Origin: Bacteroidales bacterium
GTDB lineage: Bacteria > Bacteroidota > Bacteroidia > Bacteroidales > WCHB1-69
Direction of reading: 5' to 3'
Assembly (NCBI GenBank): GCA_016290715.1
Contig: JAEEUY010000061.1
Coordinates: 1-11,512 of the forward strand
Length of the DNA: 11,512 bases
The position numbers and the translations under genes were made by a program. Below the pieces are notes generated by a model, which ran no database searches, was not told the origin of the DNA, and was given only the letters and a program-made list of their open reading frames with translations. Positions 5,926-11,512 of this stretch are shown here, piece after piece (positions within the stretch are counted from its first letter, which is position 1; every line of letters starts with the position of its first letter).

Positions 5926-6675
5926 ATGAAAAAAATCAGTTCATTTTTAGCGGTTTGCTGCTGTATTTTGTTCGCCAATTGTTCCTCCAATACACATCAG
6001 GAGGTGGAGGCACCGGCGGATAGTATGACCAATGTTCAAGAAGAACAAGTGGCAGTTGTAGAAGAATCATCAAATATGCATAATATGGATAGTTTAACGA
6101 AAGTTTTAATTAAAACAACGATGGGGGATATCAAGATTGTTTTGTATGACAATACCCCGAAACACAAAGAGAATTTTATTCAATTAGTGAAGAATAACTA
6201 TTATACCGATGTCCTTTTCCATAGAATTATCCAGGGTTTTATGATTCAGACAGGGGATCCGGATTCCAAAGGTGCTCCTGCCGGGCAGCAGTTGGGTATG
6301 GGTGGCCCCGGTTATACGATTCCTGCAGAATTTAATGCTGAAAATTATCATAAACGCGGTGCGGTGGCTGCTGCCCGTAATAACAACCCCGCAAAAGCCT
6401 CTTCCGGTTCCCAATTTTATATTGTGGATGGAAGAAAGTTTGCTGAAAATGAACTCCGCCAAATTGAAATGCAAATGGGGAAACATTTCACCGATGCCCA
6501 AAAAGCAGTGTATATGAATGTAGGAGGCGCCCCCTTCTTGGATGGCGACTATACCGTTTTTGGAGAGGTTGTAGAGGGTATGGATGTGGTTGACAAGATC
6601 GCAGCCCAACCCAAAGACCGCTTCGACCGTCCTAAGGAAGACATTAAAATTATTGGGGTAATCATCGTTGAATAA
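5926..6675 (+). CDS. Cyclophilin-type peptidyl-prolyl cis-trans isomerase lipoprotein
   Basis: The enzyme speeds cis-trans rotation of Xaa-Pro bonds during protein folding. A signal peptide (1-18) leads to Cys19 (LFANC followed by SS), probably lipidated, although Asn at -1 is unusual for a lipobox. A Glu/Ala/Ser-rich linker (22-57) tethers the domain, so it should act in the periplasm or at the cell surface. The cyclophilin domain covers about 60-249: VLIKTTMGDIKIVLY (60-74), the active-site FHRIIQGFMIQTGD (98-111) with Arg100, Phe105, Met106 and Gln108, SGSQFYIV (160-167) with Gln163, and LDGDYTVFGEVVEGMDVV (205-222). An insert of about 35 residues rich in charged helix-forming residues (168-203) separates the last two motifs, where single-domain bacterial cyclophilins have a short loop. 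The stop is 26 bases before pheS. Confidence 0.92.
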   Translation: MKKISSFLAVCCCILFANCSSNTHQEVEAPADSMTNVQEEQVAVVEESSNMHNMDSLTKVLIKTTMGDIKIVLYDNTPKHKENFIQLVKNNYYTDVLFHRIIQGFMIQTGDPDSKGAPAGQQLGMGGPGYTIPAEFNAENYHKRGAVAAARNNNPAKASSGSQFYIVDGRKFAENELRQIEMQMGKHFTDAQKAVYMNVGGAPFLDGDYTVFGEVVEGMDVVDKIAAQPKDRFDRPKEDIKIIGVIIVE

Positions 6676-6701
6676 TCTTGTCGGATAGAAATCTAAGAAA
6701 A

Positions 6702-7724
6702 ATGACAAATATAGAGAAAATCAGTGCAGAATTAGAGCAATTTAAAATAGAAACAGCCGAAAATCTGGAAAATTTCAGGTTGCGTTTTCTGAGTAAAAAG
6801 AGTGAATTGCAATCGTTGTTGAGCGAAATTAAGAACGTGCCTGCAGAACAGCGCAAAGAGTTCGGGCAATGTGTTAACTTGTTGAAACAAAAGGCACAGA
6901 AATATTTTGAAGAGCAAAAGGAACGTCTGGAAAATGCAACGGCCTTACAAGGTGGGGATATGGACATAACTCGTCCAGCCACCGATATAGAACTGGGTTC
7001 CCGTCATCCTATTTCTATTGTGATGGATGAAGTGTGTAGCATTTTTGAAAAGATTGGTTATACGACGGTGAGTGGTCCTGATATTGAAGATGACTGGCAT
7101 GTTTTTTCGGCTTTGAATTTTGCGGAAGAACACCCCGCACGCGATATGCAAGATACTTTTTTTATTGCCCAACATCCCGATGTGGTGTTGCGTACACATA
7201 CTTCCAGTTTGCAAGTGCGTACGATGGAACGCCAGAAGCCGCCTATCCGTGTGATCTGTCCGGGAAGGGTGTTCCGCAATGAATCCATTACTTCTCGTGC
7301 CCACTGTATCTTCCATCAACTGGAAGGTCTCTATATTGACGAAAATGTCTCTTTCGCCGACTTGAAACAGGTATTGCTCTATTTCGCCAAACAGATGTTT
7401 GGAGAAAACACCAGAATCCGTTTGCGCCCGTCTTATTTCCCGTTCACAGAGCCTTCTGCCGAAATGGATGTCTCTTGCAACATCTGCGGCGGAAAAGGCT
7501 GCGCTTTGTGCAAACATACGGGCTGGGTGGAAATTCTCGGTTGCGGAATGGTTGACCCCAATGTGCTGGAGAATTGTGGAATAGATAGTAAAAAATATAC
7601 TGGATTCGCTTTCGGTCTTGGCATTGAAAGAATGACCATGCTGAAGTATAAAACCAATGACATTCGTCTGTACTTTGAAAACGATGTCCGCTTTATTCAA
7701 CAATTTACCGCAGCTTCCCGCTAA
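6702..7724 (+). CDS. pheS: Phenylalanyl-tRNA synthetase alpha subunit
   Basis: PheS with PheT charges tRNA-Phe. The 340-residue product has the usual length and order: an N-terminal coiled coil (5-80) for tRNA binding, then the class II catalytic core with HPISIVMDE (102-110), HPARDMQDTFF (144-154), motif 2 in GRVFRNESITSRAHCIFHQLEG (188-209), FPFTEPSAEMDV (246-257) and motif 3 in FGLGIERMTMLK (304-315). A Cys-x2-Cys-x4-Cys-x2-Cys cluster (259, 262, 267, 270) lies between the core strands and could bind zinc; a similar insert is familiar from Bacteroidota PheS. The ATG at 6702 is preferred to the in-frame TTG at 6678, which adds eight unconserved residues. pheT is not adjacent, so the two subunit genes are split. 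mreC starts six bases after the stop. Confidence 0.97.
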   Translation: MTNIEKISAELEQFKIETAENLENFRLRFLSKKSELQSLLSEIKNVPAEQRKEFGQCVNLLKQKAQKYFEEQKERLENATALQGGDMDITRPATDIELGSRHPISIVMDEVCSIFEKIGYTTVSGPDIEDDWHVFSALNFAEEHPARDMQDTFFIAQHPDVVLRTHTSSLQVRTMERQKPPIRVICPGRVFRNESITSRAHCIFHQLEGLYIDENVSFADLKQVLLYFAKQMFGENTRIRLRPSYFPFTEPSAEMDVSCNICGGKGCALCKHTGWVEILGCGMVDPNVLENCGIDSKKYTGFAFGLGIERMTMLKYKTNDIRLYFENDVRFIQQFTAASR

Positions 7725-7730
7725 TGGATT

Positions 7731-8588
7731 ATGAATAATCTCATCGACTTTATCAAAAAGTATCTTCACGTGATGACTTTCATTTTCTTGCAGGTGATCG
7801 CGATTGTGCTTATTTATAATTCGATGAATTATCCCCGTTTTGTAATAGCTTCTTATACTCAAGTACTTACAGCACCAATCAATGGCTTTTGCAATAAAGT
7901 TATTCGCCATTTTAACCTTAGTGCCGAAAATAATTACCTCGTGGAACAAAATGTGCAGCTGATGAGAAACCAAAACTCCAGTTTTTTGGTCAGTGAGGAT
8001 ACCATTATGACGAAAATAGACACGATTGTGGATTCTCTTTCACGGGTTAAAAAGTGCGAGCGAATGTACGACTATTTCTCTGCCAATGTGATTTACAACA
8101 CCATTCATAAGAAAAATAACTATTTGATGATTGATAAGGGATTAGAAGATGGCGTTACTTATGATATGGCAGTTTTGTCAAGTCAGGGGGTCGTTGGTGT
8201 GGTAACGAATGTATCGCAGCATTTTGCAACAATTACCTCTATTTTGCACCCCGATAGCCGTATCAGTGCCAAAGTTGTTCCAGCCAATCAGCTGGGGACA
8301 GTGGTATGGCGTTTTGGACAATCTCAATATGCTTATTTGGAAGATGTTACGGAAAATTCTAATATCAACGAAGGGGATTCGGTAGTTACCAGTGGCTACT
8401 CTAATATTTTCCCTTCCAATGTGCTGATTGGTGTTATTTGTGAAAAAACAAAGCGAAGCAGCAATCCTTTTCTGACCTTGAAAGTGAAGTTGGCAACAGA
8501 TTTTAATCATATCAATTCGGTGTATTTGGTTAAAAATTTATACCGTTCGGAGTTGGATACCCTTAAAAGCAAAATGATAGATGAGTAG
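7731..8588 (+). CDS. mreC: Rod shape-determining protein MreC
   Basis: MreC is the periplasmic scaffold of the elongasome, linking MreB filaments to the peptidoglycan synthases RodA and PBP2. The 285-residue product has a short cytoplasmic start, one membrane segment (13-32), a helical coiled-coil stretch (about 62-110) and the two-lobed beta domain. The beta domain shows ANVIYNTIHKKNNYLMIDKG (118-137), the QGVVGVVTNV strand (152-161), ILHPDSRISAKV (171-182) and NEGDSVVTSGYSNIFP (213-228), all in the family order. The gene overlaps mreD by 8 bases, a sign of translational coupling. mreB, which normally precedes mreC, is absent; pheS is upstream instead. Confidence 0.95.
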   Translation: MNNLIDFIKKYLHVMTFIFLQVIAIVLIYNSMNYPRFVIASYTQVLTAPINGFCNKVIRHFNLSAENNYLVEQNVQLMRNQNSSFLVSEDTIMTKIDTIVDSLSRVKKCERMYDYFSANVIYNTIHKKNNYLMIDKGLEDGVTYDMAVLSSQGVVGVVTNVSQHFATITSILHPDSRISAKVVPANQLGTVVWRFGQSQYAYLEDVTENSNINEGDSVVTSGYSNIFPSNVLIGVICEKTKRSSNPFLTLKVKLATDFNHINSVYLVKNLYRSELDTLKSKMIDE

Positions 8589-9099
8589 TAAGGCGTTAAA
8601 ATTGATTTTCAGGTTTATCCTATTGCTGATTTTGCAAATTCTGATTTGCAATCACATCTATCTGTTTGGTTTCCTGAATCCGAATATCTATTTGCTGGCA
8701 CTATTGCTTCTGCCATTGGATCTGCCGCTTTCTGTGCAATATATTATCGCTTTTTTTACAGGCTTGGTAGTCGATGCTTTTCAGATGACTTTTGGTATTC
8801 ATGCTTCCGCAGCCTTGTTAATGGTTGCAGTTCGCCCCTATATCATTTTGGCACTGAATGTGAATAAAAAGCAATTGGCTACGGAAGTCCCTCTGCCGGG
8901 GCGGCGCGACTTTAAATGGCTGTTGAGTTATACGCTGCTCTTAGTGTTTGTACATCAAACTTTGACTACTATGCTGGAGTTGTGGTCGTTTCACCGTTTT
9001 GGCATCACTTTGCTAACTATCATGGGAAATACTTTATTTACAACGCTAATTATTCTTTGTGCAGAATATTTATGCTTTCCATCGAAAACAAATAATTAA
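8581..9099 (+). CDS. mreD: Rod shape-determining protein MreD
   Basis: This 172-residue, very hydrophobic protein has five or six membrane segments (near 8-28, 36-50, 52-66, 76-92, 113-133, 140-163). The GLVVDAFQMTFGIHASA stretch (61-77) corresponds to the conserved Asp/Gly-rich loop of MreD. MreD is an inner-membrane partner of MreC in the elongasome. The sequence is weakly conserved, as in all MreDs, so the assignment rests on this motif, the length and the 8-base overlap with mreC. tpiA follows 11 bases after the stop; PBP2 and RodA genes, commonly next in the cluster, are not here. Confidence 0.9.
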   Translation: MSSKALKLIFRFILLLILQILICNHIYLFGFLNPNIYLLALLLLPLDLPLSVQYIIAFFTGLVVDAFQMTFGIHASAALLMVAVRPYIILALNVNKKQLATEVPLPGRRDFKWLLSYTLLLVFVHQTLTTMLELWSFHRFGITLLTIMGNTLFTTLIILCAEYLCFPSKTNN

Positions 9100-9110
9100 A
9101 TACAAAATAT

Positions 9111-9887
9111 ATGAAATCGAAATTAGTGATTGGTAATTGGAAAATGAATCAGTCGTTTGAGGAGGCAGAGTCCTTGGCGACGGCAATTCAAGACGAAATT
9201 GCAGAAATCCATCTGCAAACAGAAGTCGTTATTTGTCCCCCGTTCCCCTATTTGGAATTAATTACAGATTTGGCCGATGAAGCCAATTTTTATGCAGGTG
9301 CCCAAAATTGTAGTCAGTTTAATAACGGAGCCTACACGGGCGAGGTATCCGCGGAAATGTTGGTGTCGTTGGGAGTGGAATTTTGCATTGTGGGACACTC
9401 GGAAAGAAGAAAATATTTTGGAGAAACCAATGCCATCATTGCCGAAAAAGTAAACCGTTTGATGGAGCATGAACTGATTCCGGTGGTATGTTGTGGCGAG
9501 CAGTTGGAAGACCGCAAAGCCGGGAATCATTTCAAAGTGGTTGAAACACAGATACAAGAATCGTTGTTTCACTTGTCGAAAGAAGAAATAGAGCATGTGG
9601 TGATCGCTTATGAACCTGTTTGGGCTATCGGCACGGGCGAAACGGCTACTCCAGCTCAAGCAGAAGAGATGCACCGTTTTATCCGCACCCTGATTGAGAA
9701 AAAATATGGTACGGAAATAGCCTTTAATACCTACATCATTTATGGTGGTAGCTGTAATGCCAAGAATGCAATGGATCTGTTCTCACAAGAAAATGTGGAC
9801 GGAGGCTTGATCGGTGGCGCTTCTCTCAAAGCTGCTGATTTTGTGCAAATTATTGAAGCTGCTGAAACGGCAGTTTGTGAAAATTAG
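9111..9887 (+). CDS. tpiA: Triosephosphate isomerase
   Basis: TpiA interconverts dihydroxyacetone phosphate and glyceraldehyde 3-phosphate in glycolysis and gluconeogenesis, in the cytosol. At 258 residues it is slightly longer than the usual 250. The catalytic residues are in place: Lys11 in GNWKMN, His96 in VGHSERR (94-100), Glu168 in AYEPVWAIGTG (166-176). The phosphate-gripping loop 6 is WAIGTGETAT (171-180), and YGGSCNAKN (211-219) and GGLIGGASL (231-239) finish the binding site; Cys215 stands where Val is more common. It lies 11 bases after mreD and 48 bases before asnS, with no promoter box seen on either side, so it is probably part of the same transcript. Confidence 0.98.
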   Translation: MKSKLVIGNWKMNQSFEEAESLATAIQDEIAEIHLQTEVVICPPFPYLELITDLADEANFYAGAQNCSQFNNGAYTGEVSAEMLVSLGVEFCIVGHSERRKYFGETNAIIAEKVNRLMEHELIPVVCCGEQLEDRKAGNHFKVVETQIQESLFHLSKEEIEHVVIAYEPVWAIGTGETATPAQAEEMHRFIRTLIEKKYGTEIAFNTYIIYGGSCNAKNAMDLFSQENVDGGLIGGASLKAADFVQIIEAAETAVCEN

Positions 9888-9935
9888 AGAATGAAAAGCA
9901 TATTCTCAGGTAAAGAATTATGAAAAAATAGAATC

Positions 9936-11333
9936 ATGGAACGTACAAAAATTATTGATGCTATTAAGCATTACGAACAAATAGGAATCGGTAATAAAAT
10001 CAGTGTAAAAGGATGGGTTAGGACCAAACGTGGCAACAATGCTGTCGCTTTTATAGCCCTTAATGACGGCTCGATAGTTTCCAATTTGCAAATTGTGGCC
10101 GATTTGGAGAAATTTGATGTCGCCTTGATGAAACAAATCACAACGGGTTCCTGTTTGCATGTCATCGGAACGTTGGTGGAATCGCAAGGAAAGGGGCAAG
10201 TGGTGGAAGTACAGGCCGATGAGATTCAGGTATATGGCACGGCCGACCCTGAAAGCTATCCTTTGCAGAAAAAAGGTCATAGTGTTGAGTTCCTTAGGGA
10301 AATAGCCCACCTGCGTCCGAGAACCAATTTCTTCGGTTGTGTATTGCGCTTGCGCCACGCAATGGCGTTTGCCATTCATAGTTATTTCAATAGCAAAGGC
10401 TATTTTTATATGAACACCCCGTTGATTACAGCTTCCGATGCCGAAGGTGCCGGCGCAATGTTCAATGTTACCACGTTGGATTTGAACAACCTGCCCAAAA
10501 CGCCCGAAGGAAAAGTGGATTACTCACAGGACTTTTTTGGCAAACCTGTCAGTTTGACCGTCTCCGGTCAGCTTGAAGGGGAATTGGGAGCCTTGGCTTT
10601 GGGCGGAATTTATACTTTCGGACCCACTTTCCGCGCTGAAAACAGCAACACTCCCCGCCATTTGGCTGAGTTCTGGATGGTGGAACCAGAGGTGGCCTTC
10701 AACGACATTACCGACAATATGAACCTCGCCGAAGATTTTATCAAGTTCTGCGTCCGCTATGCCTTGGAAAACAATATGGATGACTTGCAATTCCTTAACG
10801 ATATGTTTGATAAGGAATTGATAGAAAGAATGAAATTTGTTGTAAATAACGACTTCGTCCGTCTTACCTATACCGAAGCGATTGATATTTTAACCGCATC
10901 CAAAGTCAAATTTGAATATAAAGTAGAATGGGGTATTGACTTGCAATCGGAACACGAACGCTATTTGGTGGAACAACACTTCAAGAAACCGGTCATTTTA
11001 ACAGATTATCCGAAAGAAATTAAGGCTTTCTACATGAAGATGAACGACGACGGGAAAACGGTTCGTGCCATGGATGTCCTCTTCCCCAAAATCGGTGAAA
11101 TTATTGGTGGCTCGGAACGTGAGGAAAATTATGACAAATTGAAAAAACGTGTGGAAGAATTGCATATACCGGAAAAAGATGTCTGGTGGTATTTGGAAAC
11201 AAGAAAATTCGGTTCCGCCCCCCATTCCGGTTTCGGCTTGGGATTCGAACGATTGCTGCTCTTTGTAACAGGCATGAGCAATATCCGTGATGTGATTCCA
11301 TTCCCGCGTACACCGCTGAACGCAGAATTTTAA
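9936..11333 (+). CDS. asnS: Asparaginyl-tRNA synthetase
   Basis: This class IIb enzyme charges tRNA-Asn. The 465-residue product begins with an OB-fold anticodon-binding domain (about 15-105; VKGWVRTKRGNNAVAFIALNDGS at 24-46) and continues with the catalytic core: REIAHLRPRTNFF (121-133), the flexible loop TASDAEGAGAMF (165-176), motif 2 FRAENSNTPRHLAEFWMVEP (232-251) and motif 3 FGLGFERLLLFVTGM (433-447). The sequence NSNTPRHLAEFW identifies AsnRS rather than AspRS. The presence of asnS implies direct charging of tRNA-Asn, so the indirect amidation route is not needed for asparagine. It is the last gene of the run and is followed by a strong terminator. Confidence 0.98.
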   Translation: MERTKIIDAIKHYEQIGIGNKISVKGWVRTKRGNNAVAFIALNDGSIVSNLQIVADLEKFDVALMKQITTGSCLHVIGTLVESQGKGQVVEVQADEIQVYGTADPESYPLQKKGHSVEFLREIAHLRPRTNFFGCVLRLRHAMAFAIHSYFNSKGYFYMNTPLITASDAEGAGAMFNVTTLDLNNLPKTPEGKVDYSQDFFGKPVSLTVSGQLEGELGALALGGIYTFGPTFRAENSNTPRHLAEFWMVEPEVAFNDITDNMNLAEDFIKFCVRYALENNMDDLQFLNDMFDKELIERMKFVVNNDFVRLTYTEAIDILTASKVKFEYKVEWGIDLQSEHERYLVEQHFKKPVILTDYPKEIKAFYMKMNDDGKTVRAMDVLFPKIGEIIGGSEREENYDKLKKRVEELHIPEKDVWWYLETRKFGSAPHSGFGLGFERLLLFVTGMSNIRDVIPFPRTPLNAEF

Positions 11334-11360
11334 TCCGAATTATTTCTATGAAAAGACAGG

Positions 11361-11404
11361 GCGCCATTTGTAAAACAATCGTTCATGCAAATGGCGCTTT
11401 TTTT
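11361..11404 (+). terminator. Rho-independent terminator after asnS
   Basis: GCGCCATTTG (11361-11370) pairs perfectly with CAAATGGCGC (11388-11397) and is followed by seven T. The 17-base loop is longer than usual but contains a possible small inner AAC/GTT pairing. It closes the prolyl isomerase to asnS run. Confidence 0.92.
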
Positions 11405-11464
11405 GCAGCATGATAACTTTTGCGATTAATCCATGGAATAGTTTCCAGAATCATTTTTTTTGAC

Positions 11465-11472
11465 TATTTTTG
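11465..11472 (+). promoter_or_regulatory. -7 box of a gene beyond the window edge
   Basis: TATTTTTG matches TAnnTTTG. A TTTCC at 11442-11446 lies about 19 bases upstream as a poor -33 candidate. Transcription would start near 11478-11480, within the inverted repeat described next. No start codon with a long frame follows before the window ends. Confidence 0.45.
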
Positions 11473-11475
11473 CGG

Positions 11476-11496
11476 GTGCAAATTTAGCGTTTGCAC
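11476..11496 (+). repeat. Perfect inverted repeat at the predicted transcription start
   Basis: GTGCAAA (11476-11482) and TTTGCAC (11490-11496) are exact inverted copies around a 7-base spacer. The position, straddling the predicted start site, fits either an operator for a dimeric regulator or a 5' leader hairpin. There is no T run after it, so it is not a terminator. Confidence 0.6.
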
Positions 11497-11512
11497 ATAA
11501 AATAATATTCTT

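Noticed and set aside
6678..6701. TTG start for pheS, eight codons upstream
   Set aside because: The extra residues are unconserved in PheS, and the ATG at 6702 gives the normal family length.
6945..7973. A 342-codon open frame on the minus strand opposite pheS and the start of mreC
   Set aside because: It mirrors the codon structure of the two well-conserved genes, shows no family motif, and is composed of low-complexity His/Ile/Phe-rich sequence typical of antisense frames.
9887..9907. Hairpin GAGAAT/ATTCTC between tpiA and asnS
   Set aside because: The stem is only six AT-rich pairs with no T run, so it is not a credible terminator; its left arm overlaps the tpiA stop codon.
9891..9923. 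Ten-codon leader-like ORF in front of asnS
   Set aside because: It has no asparagine codons and no alternative hairpin pair, so it does not look like an attenuator; no T-box sequence was found either.

Overview
The window reads as chromosomal DNA of a member of the Bacteroidota, most likely order Bacteroidales. Several intergenic regions carry the Bacteroidota-type -7 promoter box TAnnTTTG, Shine-Dalgarno sequences are mostly absent, and the GC content is moderate. The M13 peptidase, PheS, serine hydroxymethyltransferase and MreC/MreD look like Bacteroidales versions. No transposase, integrase, phage gene, CRISPR array or attachment site was seen, so this looks like a core region with a few accessory genes. 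I cannot name genus or species from sequence alone.

Layout, left to right. (1) Minus strand, 1-1140: N-terminal 380 codons of an M13 (neprilysin/PepO-type) metallopeptidase lipoprotein; its catalytic domain lies outside the window. (2) Plus strand: tRNA-Leu(GAG) at 1289-1372 with promoter and terminator, then a small secreted protein (1487-1912) made of six exact 18-residue repeats, with a possible tiny membrane ORF overlapping its stop codon. (3) 2107-3246: an ATP-grasp enzyme of unknown substrate, apparently its own transcription unit. (4) 3363-5645: a compact operon with its own promoter and a strong terminator, coding for a DsrC-type protein with both redox cysteines, a NarI/DsrM-like haem b membrane protein, and GlyA. 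(5) 5926-11333: a six-gene run in one direction, cyclophilin-type prolyl isomerase lipoprotein - pheS - mreC - mreD - tpiA - asnS, with a promoter in front and a rho-independent terminator behind. (6) 11405-11512: a promoter-like box overlapping a perfect inverted repeat, leading to a gene outside the window.

How they work together. Most of the window is housekeeping: translation (tRNA-Leu, PheS, AsnS), one-carbon metabolism (GlyA), glycolysis (TpiA), cell shape (MreC/MreD) and envelope protein folding or turnover (prolyl isomerase, M13 peptidase). The most interesting part is the DsrC plus DsrM/NarI-like pair. It suggests a minimal thiol/disulfide to quinone redox module, and no DsrAB, DsrK or other Dsr subunit is visible. 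The 18-residue-repeat protein and the orphan ATP-grasp enzyme are the other two loci whose roles cannot be read from the sequence.
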